From Halichondria panicea (taxonomy: Eukaryota > Porifera > Demospongiae > Suberitida > Halichondriidae): a stretch of DNA of 64,000 bases. The translations under genes were made by a program, and so were the position numbers. Position 1 is the first letter of the stretch. Every line of letters starts with the position of its first letter. This document shows positions 11,672-26,700 of the stretch, one piece after another. The notes under the pieces were generated by a model. The model was not told the origin of the DNA. It did no database searches and saw nothing but the letters and a program-made list of their open reading frames with translations. The stretch lies in assembly GCF_963675165.1 (NCBI RefSeq), contig NC_087382.1, forward strand, positions 7,054,315 through 7,118,314, read 5' to 3'.

Positions 11672-11788
11672 TCTCAAACAACAAAGAACAGCAAGGTTAT
11701 TCATGACCTTCGCCACTTCAAGACTATGTTCGCCAGAGTGCTTCAACTTCAGATCCAATAACTCCCTGTATGAATCACACGGATGAAG
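11672..11788 (-). CDS. NPHP3: Isolated last TPR exon of the nephrocystin-3-like gene
   Basis: A 39-codon exon reads ELLDLKLKHSGEHSLEVAKV then MNNLAVLCCLR, a classic TPR helix pair. The acceptor is TTTGTAG and the donor AGA|GTAAGT; both edges are in phase 0. It lies 11.65 kb from the previous exon (23439). MITE copies of the same family flank it 92 bp away on one side and 111 bp away on the other. Vertebrate NPHP3 continues with several further TPRs that I could not find downstream. Confidence 0.7.
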
Positions 11789-14700
11789 CTACAAATTTAA
11801 AAAGAAACAGGCAAACAAAGATCTTACCTTTGAAGAAATTCTGCTCTTTCAAAATTTCTCTATGGGTAAAAGTATACATGATGTGAATGCTGGTGCTGAT
11901 GCCTCGGTGGAGCTACATGTACATGTACATAACATACACACATTATATGTGACAGGCTCAGGGAAAAGGGAGCAGGCTACAATTTTTGTGATTTAAATAA
12001 CGCGTTGCATTCAGAGAGCATTAGATTTTGCAGAGAGGTAGTAGAAAGACTGTAGATAACTAAGCTAAGAAAATTATTATGAGATTATACAATAAATATG
12101 GCTATTGCTCAATACCAATATCTGCTCCATACTAATCAATATCTGCTCTAATAATTATGGCCCTTTTCCCAGAGCCTGTCACATATCATGATGAACATTG
12201 CTGCATGCAAACTAGTGAAAGTGAGTAATGATCGAATGATTGTTATAAAACGATTGATGCCAAAAGTTCGAGTCTAATGGCAGAGCCTTGCAGCTCTCTT
12301 CTTACTCTAGCTACCAATACGTAGCTATAGCGTTCTGCAGTATAAGCAGAGTAGCAATTAACACTCGGTGAACTAGTTTTACTACGCACTCTTCTGAAAA
12401 CACATTCCATGTAAGCGGCATAACTCGAGAACGAAGTATTATTTTGCAAATCACCAAGAAAACACACAACACTACAGTATACCTCGCTTGCGCATGCGCA
12501 CCAGGGATTCCAGGTCGAATTCTGGTCAGATTTTTCTGAGTAGTGGGCAAAATAGAGTAGTGGGCAAAATAAAACAACCACTAATTGCATTTGCACCCGA
12601 GTAGTGGGCAAAATAAAACAACAACTAATTGCATTTGCACCCGCTAGTAGGAAGCTACAGGCTCGCTCTAGTTTTACTCACAGCTACATGTAAACCGCTT
12701 CGACACAATCTGAACTACCGCCAGAGGTGGATTGGCTAATCCGGATTAGGCCCATTTACACGAACGCGGATAGGTTATAATCCAGATTCCAACCCGAATT
12801 ATATAAAGGCTTCGTGTAAACAGGGCTAAAGGCATGATCCCAACTCGCAATTTTATAGCATCCCCTCTTATAATTATTAGCCAAAATAAAACAGTGTGTA
12901 ACTGAAGAAGTAAGCGTACACCAGCTGTCTTTTTTTTTGTCCTTAAGCTTTTCAAAAACCATGCATGTGAAAGAAGCAAATAACCACGGAGCTAGAAGTT
13001 ACTAGTTTGCAATAATTATCATTTGAATTTCAATCTGTTTTACGCATCCAGCTGGGTTTTCAATTCTACTGTCCTGCTGTCATAAATAGTATGGAAATGC
13101 ATCACGTGATAATTATGTCTCACTCCTACCAAGAGTATATAATAGAGAAGAGAGTATCGAGTAGGCATACTGTACGAAGGAAAGGGATTGGCAACGGCCG
13201 AAAAAATGTGATTATCCGTGAATACGCCATCAACTTTTTTTTATCTTTTGTAGCCTCTATTTATAAAAAAAAACATGCTTAAGGAAAACAAATTCAAGAA
13301 TTTAGGTAAAATTTTTAGATGGGGCACAAAACTAACACTTTCTCATCTTTTACAGCCTCCATTTTAGCATTTTGGTTGTAAAAACGAAATTAAAACCAAG
13401 GAAATGTATGCAGCCCAGTTCGTCAACATAGACACAAATAAGCACGATCTGTAGGTCATATGGCGTGCTTCTTAAAAGGGGGCACAGACCAATAATAACT
13501 AGTTTTATAGCTCTAGAACACCACAGTCAATTCTTCCACGCTTGAACTTCACTTTAAATAAAGCACAGGACATTACTATACGCAGTTCTAAAGTCTCATG
13601 AGACTAATAGCTAACTAAAAGTAAGATATTACTTAGTGCCGGGAAATAATGCGCATCAAGGATGGTTGAGAGGAAATCAATCAATGTGAAATGATCTTGT
13701 GATTTACTCCCTTGCTATTCCTCTATCTCTGATCAGATGAGTAACATGACTTCCTGTATCTGTCATGAGCTTGAAATTTGCACACTGACCAATCCAAGTG
13801 TGGGTGATGTAATCTACTTTTTTGATAGATTACATCACGCATGCTAGGATTGGTCAGTGTGCAGATTCCAATCAAAGTAGATTACATCACCCACACTTGG
13901 ATTGGTCAGTGTGCAAATTCCTGATCTTAGCCTCAATCTTAGCCTCAATAGACCAGTTGCGCATAAGAATTTAATTACTTACTGTGACTGTGACGTCACG
14001 ATTGGACTGCTCTGCTTTACTGGCAATCAATGTAAAAATTGCGCTTCGCCTTTGACCAGAGTTCATTGCAATGTCAGCTAGAGAATAAAAATTTCGACTG
14101 CATGTAGAGTTTGAAGTAGCTCTAGAACGAGGGGTCCGACACTGTAATTTGAGCATACAAGATTCAAAAATCTCTGAAGATTTCACAGAGCATCACTGGG
14201 GTTGAAGATTAAAAGTTCCTGAGTGCATGTGTCCAACTACCAGAGTCCACTTGCACTAGTCATGCACCTCAGGCTATGGATGCACTAGCACTTGCGGTGA
14301 GCTGATGCACAGTCAAGGCATTGCCCGTCCCCTTTTTGGAGGCAGGTCACGCCCATTTAGTCAAGGCATAGACACTGAGTAAGATTACGGAAAATGAGGT
14401 CAAAGGTGGGTTTCATGAGATTTCAAAAGTGGGTGTTGTACAAGATTTCATGCAATGTCGGACCCCTCGACTCTAGAAAGCAAGTTGAACTGGAGATATA
14501 TTGCTTGCTAGATAATGGGGTGCTAACAAGATCAATGTTTACCTACCAGATCGATGTTTAGAGACAAATCTATGCTTACCAGATGGATATTAATTAGCAA
14601 CCAGATCGATGTTTTAATAGCAACCAGATCTTTGCAGACCAGATCAGATTGTAGACTCGCCAGCCAGCCCTTCCTAGATCCTCGGGGTAAGGAACTGGTG

Positions 14701-17700
14701 GATTGCCCATAGATAGAGAGAAAGGGATTGGCAACAGAGGCAGTTCACGTGTTGCTTTTACATTGAGTGTACACAGACGTGTTTCGCCCTAAAACTCCCG
14801 CGAAAACCCGGGAAACTTATTGTGTATAATGCCTACTTCCCTCCTAGTTGTTCGCCTAACAGCGAAAACTCGGCCTGCCAACACTTAAACACATGCCCCC
14901 TGGTGGTAGGTATCATTTAGAAATATAATCTTGATTTTTGTGAAGTAGCTAGAGGCCTTCCTATATATAGCTAAGGTTGTGTTACTGTGCTATGTCCCAA
15001 ATGGCCACACAAATGAGGTGAAGTTGATGTTTAGCAGTAGAACTGCTTGTAGACTTTTTTACAGACGGCAAAAACATGTTTAGACTCCCACGTTAGAAGT
15101 AAGCCTCGAGGCAAAACACAGATGGCACCGGAAGTGCACTCGTTGCCAATCCCTTTCTCTTCTATCTAGGACATGAACTAACCTGACTCACTGTATTTGC
15201 CCATGTCTATTTACACATATCTACCCATAATTATCTATTCTATAGTTAGTATTTAGTTACTTAGGTCGTAATGTTCATGTGATTTGGGCAGTTGCTCCTC
15301 ATGTTGCTCCTCATGTTGTTACCTGAGGCGCGCGTGGGCGGCCATGGGTATAGTAGTATGTTGGTTTGTTTGTTACCCGAGGCACGCGTGGGCGGCCACG
15401 GGTATAGTAGTCCGTTGGTCTGTTTGTTTGTTTGTTTGTCACAGGTAACCTGGGTACCACAGCACAGCATGACGTATATAATTATAGCCTTCACATAACA
15501 ATATCTTGGTTTAAATAGTGGCAGATTTTAATATTTAGGGCTTCTTTGTCAAGCAAAATCTGAACTTGCACGTTGGCAGCTAGCTAGCTACACGTGGCCT
15601 TGATTACGTACTTGCAGCTGAATTGATCCGTACCAGGAACTCTGTAAGTCTGCTGTGATCCCAGTCCACAGTGCATGTCTAATGTGACATGTACCACTCA
15701 ATGTTTCAGTCCTAGTCTGGTTTAATTTTATTGCTGTGTGCTAGCCATACATGCTACTAGCCTCAATTTCAGGCCGAGTTGTTTCTAGCTAGGCCGAAAA
15801 CTAGGCCTGGTGTTGATTGTATCTGGGCGTGTATCTGGGCGAGGTTAGGAAAAGAAGCTTTGCAAGAACAACACACCTGTCGACAAAGGCCGGCAGGCCT
15901 ACCTACTAGTTTGCAGTCCATCACAAAGGGCAGTGAGTGAAAGCAAGAGATTTGCCATACCATGTTGAAAACCATGGCAAAGACGTTTCTTCCTTCTGAC
16001 AAGAGCTGGGCCTGTTCTGCAATGAGACTGGGGCCTTCTTGTGAAGCAGACAATGTATACGTTAATCTGAACAACTTAAACTTGCAGTAGCTAGCTAGCT
16101 AAATAATCTATGACTAGATTTTAGTTACTTCAGAGCATAACACGGAGCTAAATTACGGTATTAAACTTATACGGGGAAATATGACAGGAAACAAAGTGTG
16201 AAGAATCTCTGCTTTGGTATCTGGTTCCTGCCACGCCCAGATACAATCAATACCAGGCCGTATTTTTCAACTTCGTTCTATTAAAAAAAAATCGGCCTGG
16301 GACCGAGGCTAACATGCTACATGCTACATGCACTGATTATCACTCTTATGGTTTCTTTATTATCATGTCACCAGCCGAGAGTTTGCACTTTAGTGCTCTA
16401 GTTACCCAAGGCCGTGCTGTGGCCAGCGGGTATAGTAGTCTGTTGGTTTGTTTGTCTGTTTGTTTCTTTATCACGAGTATCTCTACTCACCTGAATGCCA
16501 TAGCACTGCGTTTGCAGCATAGATAGCCTTCACACAACAGTATCTTGCTTGAAATAGTGGCAGATTTGGGGAACTTGCCCGTTGGCAGCTGCTAACTACG
16601 CGCGGCCTTTATTCGAGATACCCTAGTGAACTTTGCACATGGGTTACTTACACCTGCTTTGACCTTTTCGTTTTGCTGACTCAGCAGTAAAACATGACTG
16701 GATCTACTAGCTAGTATGGGTATTATGTGCTGATAGGCCAAACAAAACTAGCGGTTCAGCGACAGAAACCGTGCAGAAATATTGTCTCATGAATCAGTCG
16801 CCCTCTATAATCTTGATTAGGCCGCCCAACTTTTAGAGGGCGGCTAAAATAAAGACTAGCAGAAGTACAGTAGAGGCGCTGAGTCAGCAAAAACGAAAAG
16901 GTAGTGAAACGAAAAGGTAGTGAAAGTTCAAGTGATGTCCGACCTCCTCTGGTAGAGATCTGACTACGTATTTGCAGCTGTACCAGGAACAATAGTAAAA
17001 AGCTAAAATTGTGACTGGTTGCTGGAGCCATGCCGTGATCCCAGTCCACAGTGCATGTCTCATGTGTTTCAGCATTCCTCCAGTATTTAGCTATTGAGTT
17101 GCTGTGCTGGTCATACATGCTACATGCACTGCATTATCTAAAGTTATTATCATGTCACCAGCCGAGGGCCTGTTTGTTTGTTTGTCACTACTCAGCCATA
17201 GCGCTGCATTTGCAGCATAGATAGCCTTCACACATTGCTTTAAATAGTGGCAGATTTTGATGTTAAAGTTTCGTTGTCTATAAAAGCTAGCAAAAGCAAA
17301 GAAAAGCTTGAACTTGCATGTGGCAGCATAGATTGAAGAGTTAGAGGGATAGGAAACGGAGTGGTGCACGTGATGATTTTACATTGAATCTGCAGTGGAG
17401 CCTCGAAAATTATCCGCGTTACGAGGCTATTAAGCACATTTTTGCCGGGTAACTCCCAAAGCTGTGTTTCCTCGAGACATCATCTCTTTCAGCAATTTAT
17501 AACACGCCTAGTCCATGAGCCACGTGTAGTACTTGCTAATGACTGACCACACCCAGTAAAAAGAGACTTTCCAATAAAGTTATATGTTCCCAAGGCTGTT
17601 TTAAAGCTATTGGAACATATAACGTGTAAGCGTGCTGGTTATGACTACTACAATAGGTATAGACCTTAAAATATAAGTGAGTTGCACGGACTAAGCACAG

Positions 17701-20700
17701 TTACTTGTAGTTTATTATGCACTGAGTGTAGAAATAGATATTGTTGTGATGGCCTAGATTAAACCGCAGCGTAGCGCGGATGTTACTCGAGATACCAACC
17801 GTTTCCTATCCCTCTAACTCTTCAATCTATGGTGGCAGCTAGCAAACTACATGCGGCCTTTATTCGAGACACCCTACATATTTACAGCTGAGTTGATCCC
17901 GTACCAAGAACAATGGAAAAGGGTAACAACAATAGAAAGCTAGAATTGTGACTGGTTTGTGCCTCTACACAGGCTCTCCTTTTTCTACTCTTTATCACCA
18001 CAATCGTTCAATAAGATAATATACTGTATTAATCGTTCAATGAGATAAAATACGGTATTAATTGGAGGAATAAAGAAAGAAATAGACGTAGAGTTAAGAA
18101 AAAGGAGAACCTGTATCAGGAAGTCGCGTGAGGGTAGAAGCTAGGGTAGAAGGGTGAAAATGAAGCGTGGGCATGCTGAGCTAGAGATGTTGGACTGCCC
18201 ACGCAGAGATCTATGACTTTGCCTGCAGCAAGCTGGACATGGACTTGGAACTGGAAGTTTGCAAGCACTATAGCTAGCTATACCTTAGGCTTAGCTATAT
18301 AGATGATGTACTAGTCTAGATTGTGTGTTCAGATTCTATCAGACTATCACCTTTTCTTGTGTCTTTCTACATGCATGCTACAGACTATAGTATACCGTAT
18401 AGTGGGTAATTTTCGGGAGACAAAATATTCGTGGTCCAGCAATATTGAGACATTTCGTGGGTAATATTTTCATGGTTGCTGCTTGGATTGTAGGTAAAGG
18501 TAGGCAAGGTCGCTTCATTCGTGGGTAAACTATTCGTGGTCAGACCTCCAACCACAAAAACCACGATTATTTTGCCCCACAAAAATTACCCGCTATACGG
18601 TAGTCTATAGTATAGATCAAGAATAGCTTAGTCATCATTATCATATAGCAGGTACTGCCACCAGAGCTGGCCATCTCTGATCTGACTTGCAGCACAGCTT
18701 GGTGGTTGTCTCAGTACAGTACAGTCTTATTAACTCTGAATGCGTGGGAAAATACCTTACGTCACGATTGTGGGCTACATATCGCCCACGTTCATAAAAA
18801 TCCTTGTGGATCACGCGATTTCCCAAACCAGTCTTACTTTTTCTTAACTGTACGCCCATTCCTTTCTTTTCTGCCTCACTATGTCTTTCATGGATGAACA
18901 GTGACAATAGCAAGAAAAAGTAAGGCCTGGGAACGAGGCCGAGGCTAGCCCTGTTAGCTGACTCTGGGATCCATGCAGGAACCATACTTCAATGAGACTC
19001 CAGGCTCTTTGCTGTGATCCCCTAGTCCACAGTGTCAGTGCATAGATATCTATGTGCCACTAAAACCCTGTTCTCTAATGTTTCAGCATGCCTCCAGTCT
19101 GGTTTAGTTTTATTGTTCCGAGTTTCTGTGCTACGACATACATGATAACATCACTACATGCACTGTATTATATCACTCTTCTGTAATCATGTCACCAGCC
19201 GAGGGTTTGCACTTTAGTGCTCCAGTTATAAAGATAAGTCGACACTCTTACAATGGTTACATCGAATGTTGGTAAATGTCTCTTTGTATTCATTGATAGT
19301 TGGTTCATCGTATCGGCACAGTAATTTACGACAGAACTTTGCTACATTTCCATAATTCTCTATCATGTCTGTGACTGTACTGGAATACTCAACGGTACAG
19401 ACAGAGCTAGCTAGCTCCTCTCAAGAATTTTCCTGTCCAAGCTGCTTTTTACTGCTTGGAGGGGTCTATTTCTGCTACCTTGTTGTGACTGTTCCACTAG
19501 CCATTGCTAATACATGGAGCTCAGTAGCTAGTTTATAGCCTGGTACTAGCTAAAAGCATGGGCTGGAGGAAATAAAGATGAAAACATTGACCGAAACGCG
19601 GATCGTCAATGCTATTTACGTACGTTTCCCATCCCTCTTCCTTCTTACATCTATGGTTCACTTGCTTTCTAGAGCTACTTTAAACTCCACATGCAGTCGA
19701 AATTATTACTCTCTAGCTGTACCTTGTTTAAATAGATCTTTATGATGCAATGAACTCTGGTCAAGCGCATGCAGTGCAATTTTTATATTGATTTGCGAAT
19801 TTTCCCAATCGTGACGTCATGGTAAGTAATCAAATTCCTCATGCATTATGCGCAACTGGTGTATTCCAGGCCCTTCCTTGTGGCGTAAAATTGCAGAGAG
19901 AGAGACGACTACCTTAAGCTCGAGCTCTAAGCTCATACTAGACGCTGTGGACAGTGTAGTAAAGCCATAGTATATATATCTTACACATAAACAGGATAAA
20001 AAATGTATACTTATACACTTATTATTGTTACACAAAGATCTCAAAGGATAAAAAAATTCTTTGTATAACAATAATAAGTGTATTAAAGTTAAAGTACTCC
20101 ATAGAATATCAAATGTTGCTAATTATAATATACGAGTGATGCAAGCTGCACTGTGCTAATGTATCTCGCCATGTTTTGCTTACTTGATTTGCCCCCAAGA
20201 TTAGGTCTGGCTCCCAGAACTAAGAATTCGTTTGCTTTGTATAAGGCTGTTAGTTGCATACTTGTTTCAGATGAGAATACTAGCTGGACCTAATGCAGGA
20301 GGGCGGTTTGATGACGTCATATCTTGTTTTTTAATTTCATAAAACTGATGAGTTGCGGTTTGATGACATCATATCCTGTTTTTTAATTTCATAAAACTGA
20401 TGAGTTATTGACTGCTATTACAGGGAAGGCCGATGAACAACACTGATCCTCTTGGTATTATTACAATAATTATACTGTAAAATTCACTGCAACACGCAAT
20501 CTCTTTGTCTATTTTATATCTTGTCAATATTGCAACAGCACATGCAGAGGAGGTACGACATAGGTTGACGTTTTGTTAATCGGTCGCTAATGAGTTACTC
20601 CCGTATTGCATTCCTGCGGCATGACAAGATGTCCACGCCCACATGATTTTTGTGTTGACTCAGCAGGTATTTTATGCACTGTCAGCGCTATTTTACTGTG

Positions 20701-23700
20701 TTTATCTCTTCTGGAGTCTCTCCAAGAGGCGTCTTCTGCTAGTCTATCAATCTTAGTATCATTAGAAATCTACTGTAAGTGTTACATTAAGACAGGAGCC
20801 ATAGAAAGCGCAACAAACTCTTCATTGTAGGTTTATAGCTCCTATGTCATAGTCTATGACTATGCTCTTATGTCACAGGATATAGCTATAGGCATCATTT
20901 ATAACTACTGTGGAGTACTGTGATCGTTGGTAGTCAGCTATAGGAGAGAGCAGTATATTCTCTTCTTTCTCCGTACACTCACATAATTCCTCCGTGAAAC
21001 TTGATGATAATTTATGGCGCGAGGCCACACCTTCTCTAGGTAAATGTGGGCATTACATCCTGTCATGTTGCAGGAATGCGAGTAACTCATTAGCGACCGA
21101 TTAGCAAAAGGTCAACCTATGTCGTACCTCCTCTGCAGCACATGGTAAAACAATGCAGTGTCAGCAAAAAATGAAATTTGACCTCAAAGGATGGCTGACA
21201 TCACCAATAATGACTTATTGATGCGGTGAGCAAAAACTGAGGTGAGCGGTTGATCTGAAACAAGTATGCAACTAACAGTGGCCTAATGTGATGTTATTGT
21301 TTGCAATTGTTGACATGAACCCACACAGATAGAAGCATGATTGTGCAGATTGTGCATAGATTTACTACGCAATGAATGCTTAACAAAGGGGGTGGATCTG
21401 CAATGAGGTCAGAGTTCACAAAGGCTGCTTCTGGCAGTACAGTGCAGTCCAGAGGAGGTCCGACAAGCGAGGTGCAACTCAAGTAATTAGCCTTTGATTA
21501 CTCCCAGCAAAAACATACGATGTGGGCGGATAATTATTGCTCAATCAAAGACTAATTGCTTGAGCTGCACCGCGCCTGTCGTACCTCCTCTGAGTGCAGT
21601 CAGAGGAGGTAAGCCAAGGTCAACAGGGTCAATCTTAATGAAAATGTCCTGGATTCTTGACCTTTGCTTGAATATAAGTTTCTGTTGCTCTTGATCGTTT
21701 ATTTGCCTGCTTGGAAAGCTTGCTCTATACCCAGTGCAGCAAACCAGTACATCAAAATGTATACCTTAGCTACAGAAGGCTAATTTTCCTGGTTTCGAAG
21801 AATGCAATAAAAGGTCAAAGGAATCTGGGATCTCTTCTCTCAAGCTGGTTCGTCAGGGGTGCGATAGCTCAACTGATTTCTGCGAAGAGGATGAATCTAG
21901 TGGTGGTGTATAAAGCCAGGGGCGTGATCAGTTTCAAAACATAAGCCCACGTAGTGTTTTAATTATAGACTTTAGTTACCTTTTGATATTGGCATACCTC
22001 GATCCTCTGCAGTGCAGTCAGGCAGCATGCAGCTTCTTGTACAGTAGAACCTCGATTATCCGGACACCTCGGTTCCAGAAGCAGGCCGGATAAGTGAATA
22101 TGCCGGATAATCGAATAGATAAACTACGCCTTGATCCACCCACTTTATTGATGAACAGCAGTGCCACATGGTTGTCTGCGCATGCGCAAAATAAAAGCAG
22201 GCATGTCTCCATGGTAACAGCTGCAACGCGCATGCGCATTTGAGGGACACACCCATTTTCTGAATTATGTAATCTGATTAAAAAGAAAACTGCCAAGCCG
22301 GATAATCGAGGTTCCGGATAATCGAGGGCCAGATAATCGAGGTTCTACTGTACATGTAACTAGCAACCATGGAGCTAGCTTTAGTGCATGGCTAACTCAT
22401 AAGTTAAATAGAATGTTTTTGCAAAACAACAGATGATGCTATAAAAGATTCTATAGAGACTGTGAGTAAAACTAGCCATAACTCGAGAAAGAAGCTTTAG
22501 TTTGCAAATCCACGAATCAAAATCAAGAATCTGTTAGTTATCGTCGCATTGAACAGATACATTTGGACAGACACACAGTCACCGTATCCCTCGTGCGGCT
22601 ACGCCTTCAGGCATACTACTGTTTAAAGAGGATTCGCAGAGGGTAGAGGGTAACAAAGAGTATACACGCAGAAGCCCATAAGTAAGAGCTGGCTACAGGG
22701 ATCACGTTTCGTAAGTGGCTATGACCGCACTTCCATATAATTATGCAGAGTCACTAAGTGGTTGAATCCCTACAGTTGCAAGCACTGAAACCGGCAATTA
22801 CGAAACGTGATCCCAAGTATACATTGAAGTTAGCCACGGCTCCTGATATACGCAAGCATAAACACAGGTATATACATGTAAGCGTCCTAGGCATGAACTG
22901 TATTTTATACAACAGTAGTACAATCTTTGATCTCTGACCACAATAATTAGTTATTGCCCAGCATATATGGCATGTTGCACGAGGGCGCCTGCAATAACTA
23001 ACTTGTTGCCCAATGGCGTCAAATTCTTCTGATAGGTCAATTTTTCCCTATACATTGTAATTGTAATAAAGATGTTTCATATCAAATCTGCTGGGGAAGT
23101 AAGATTATAAGAATAGTGCCTGGGGGAAGTAATATTATAATCACTGGACATCTACTAGGATATGGAGTGAATTAGTAAATAATATAGCGTATAGCGCGAA
23201 ATTTTCGAGGGGGCTTAATTTTCGCGAATTTTGTAGGTTAGTAATCCTACACGAAAATTAAATCCATGAAAATCGTTCTATAATTAGAATTATCTGCTAT
23301 AACGTGCAGACATTTAAAGGCGTGGCTTCCGGTAAGCAGTCATTCCGCGAACATTGTGCAACGAAATGCTTTTAGAGGCCAATCCACGAAGTATAAGTGC
23401 CTCGAAAATTTCGCGCTATGCGGTTGTAATGTACGTACCTCTTCTCTGTGAAGTAGAGCAAGACTTTCCGTTACACACATCACATCGGAGTCTTTAAAAG
23501 TATTGGTCTGAAGTAGAACATCAGAGTAATTACACCTCAATCTCTAAACAAAAACGCAGATACTGATTGGCATCAATATACTTACCTTTACTACGATTTC
23601 GTACGCATTCTCCATCAAAGGAACAGCCAAATCATACCTAACAGAAATATTACTATCACACATGTACGAAGACACACCATCTCACAGTCCACTCTCAACT

Positions 23701-26700
23701 ATTTGTACTGTGTGCACTGTCATGAACGGGAAAATGCTTTGGGTTATGCATTTAGCGCAGTCATGCAAACATTGGTCAGTTGCAGGTTTATCAGTTACCT
23801 GCAGTTTTTTTAACAAATTGGATCTACTAACAAGGAACAAAGAGTGTACGTAATAGGAAAGTCCGGAGGTATGAGGTTAAAATCGGATCCAAATCAGTAC
23901 AATTCAGTATAGGTCATGTGACTCTTACACAAAACTCTTAAAAGTAGACTAGCCATAACTCAAGAAAGAAGCTTTAGTTTGGTAACCCACGAATCAAAAT
24001 CCAAGAGAACGTGGCTAGAAGTATATAGAAGCTGTTAGTTTTTGTCACATTGCAACCGTTGAGCAGTCACAGCTGGAAAAGACATACAGACACACAAACA
24101 CACACAGTCAGCTTTACCGTATCCCTCGTGCGGCTACACCTCGAGGCATACATATACAATGTGAGAAACTGAGCAATAATAACACACTTAGCTAGCCAAA
24201 GTGTTTTAATGCTGGTGTACTCGGATTGCAATAACGCTCTCGGTTGAGTAACCTCGAGCTGCTAGCTAAGTGTGGTATAAATTATTACTAACGAGATACA
24301 CACCTTTCTTTCTCAGTGTAAAATCTTCCAAGGTTTCGCAAAATAACTACAATTCCATCATGAGCTGGTGCAACAGAGTCATAATGCTTGAGACATTTGA
24401 GGAACTTTTCTTCGGCATTGCTTAAAAGTAGTCAGACAATTAGGAACAACTTGATAACATTAATTTACCAAAGAGTGTGTCATAATCATGACATAAGTCT
24501 AAAACTTACTCGGTATCTCCATAAACGGCAAGAACAACACCCAGCTGATTGAGACAACGGATTAACACGGTAGAATCATCACCAGTAGAGCAGACCTCTT
24601 CAAGGTATTCAACTCGTTTCAATAGAATTTCACTTGTTTCCTGGAATTGATTCATTATTCCAGCTCAAATAATTTTAAAGAACCTACAACAGACGACTGG
24701 TTGGATTCTTTCATTGACATCATTCTTGTAAGAATGTCATCCGACATATCATTTCTGAAATTTAATGGGTTACATGCAAACAGTTTGCAACTAAAGTACA
24801 ATTTGAGCTTACTTTCCGTTCTCTTTATACAATGATGAGAGTTCTCGAAGTACCTGATAAACGAATTTCTTCACTTTTACAGTACTTAGAAATTCATACT
24901 CACTTTTAGACAAAACCTGGAGTCAGTAGCATTGCAATCATCAAACGACTCTATTGTTTGAACGTACAAATCTTCAGCAGTCCTACAGATTGTGACATAT
25001 TCGTAAATTATCACTCTTGTAATTGTATAGTAACCTTACTCTAGATGACCAGCATTTGAATGAACGATCGCTAGTTCATACAACGACTGAGCAATATCAG
25101 TGCTGTTAGAGTCTATTTGTGACTCACTCAACTCCAGGGCATGTTGCAATGGTAGCAGAGCCTATTTGGCACACACAAAAAAACAGGAAATTTAACATTC
25201 TACATGTGTAAATTTTTACCTGCTGAGCAAACCCCAAACGTGAGAGTAGTTTACCCGTTATTCGAAATAGAGCCAACAACTCCGAAGTGACGATTTTCGT
25301 TTCTAAGGTAGTACATTCTACAGTATACAGGAGCCATGTTGTATATTATAGACATAGATTTACCTTCAGTCACCAACAACAATTTGTGGTATTGTTGAAC
25401 TAGTGAAGCAGGATCTGCATTCAAGTAACTCCAATATCCCAACAACTCCCCGCTCTGTCCACTGTAACAGCCGTGGCATAATGCGAAAGAAAAATTATCA
25501 GTTTACACTGTCTTACCTGGCACAAGCCAGAATCAGGATATCAACGTTCAATATAAGGTTAGCCAGTTCTTCTAACATTTCACCTCGCTTTAGCATCCAT
25601 GGTAACTCTTCCACAATTCTTACTTGCTGCGTTGCATTTTTGCTATGAATAAAATGTCACAAATATTCAGCTTAATCCAGGACGAGAAACTAAATCTAAG
25701 TTGGAACATAGATGAACAGTAAAGGGATTGGAAACGACCGGGCCCCCCTGTGTAAAAGGACTCCGCGTTATATTTCGCGCTCGCAAATATTTTCGTGGTT
25801 GATCGTTCTGTGTTGTATTTTAACTGTTTCTAGCTCTCTTATCCACTAGAGATCACTCAGAAGCTGGGAGGTACTCTAGAGAAGTAAGTTTATACCACTG
25901 ACAAGCTCTGAGTCCGTTGTCTTTACTCTGTTTCCAATTTTTGTTGAGTTAAGCTTGAATTACTCTATGTCAACTTTCCTCTTTCCCGAGTCAAAACAGC
26001 AAAGTACATTGCTTGACTTGGTTATTATGTATCTAAGTGCTACATAGAATGGCTTCATGCTATGGATAAGCTATACTGTTCATAAACATTTGCAGTATAA
26101 TCCTTCAAACTGCTTTAGTATACTTTTAGTATACTTTTAGACACACCATGGGCCTTGACCTCTCACGACTTCATAGTAAACTATTCCTTTTTTTATAGCA
26201 TTTATTTGTTTAGTGATAGTAGCTGAGTGGCTTAGTCGACTTTTTAGAGCTAGATTCTCTTTACTTTATAGAAAAGTCAATATTAAAAGTGATCAATTTC
26301 ACTGTTTCTATGCAGAGCACATTGTAGAGCAGTCAAGACAGGTAATGAGCATGCTGACTATAAAAATAATCCTCTGTAGTTTTAGCCACACCCTATAACG
26401 CGGAGTGTTTCACGCAAACATTTTTGTTTCCAATCCCTCCTACTGTTCTATCTATGGTTGGAGCAAATAATTATGCGAGCTTAAAATAATTACCCTATTA
26501 CTAGCCTCGATCCCAGCCCCTCTCACTAGAGGGCCTGGTAACCACCGTTTGCGCGTGGGTGGATTCAATAGTAAATTTGTTAGTAAAACTCTTTGTAATT
26601 TATCAATTAACCTTTTGTACTATGGTCACCCAACGTGTTTGATTAAACTATTTAGTGTCAAGAGAGAGAAATCGCCATCACAACTCTAGGCTCATACGAA

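Larger units (their letters stand above)
12503..23438. other. Giant repeat-filled intron of the nephrocystin-3-like gene
   Basis: No exon of the host gene is recognised in this interval. It contains the inverted repeat at 13773-13920, CATAGAT-family elements (14708 and 17327), dispersed GTTTG repeats (15310-17260), a TAGCCTC-ended element (15758-16310), a CGGGTAATTT MITE (18393), a tandem duplication (20303), Mutator-like MITEs (20545 and 21450) and a pogo-like MITE (22042). One minus-strand open stretch at about 19250-19420 has coding-like composition but no assignable function. Confidence 0.6.

Noticed and set aside
18385..18582. Open frame on minus strand
   Set aside because: It covers a TACCGTATAG MITE and has no coding character.
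22018..22296. 92-codon open frame on minus strand, with a similar one at 54812-55165
   Set aside because: Both lie entirely in pogo-like MITEs, and their similarity is transposon similarity.
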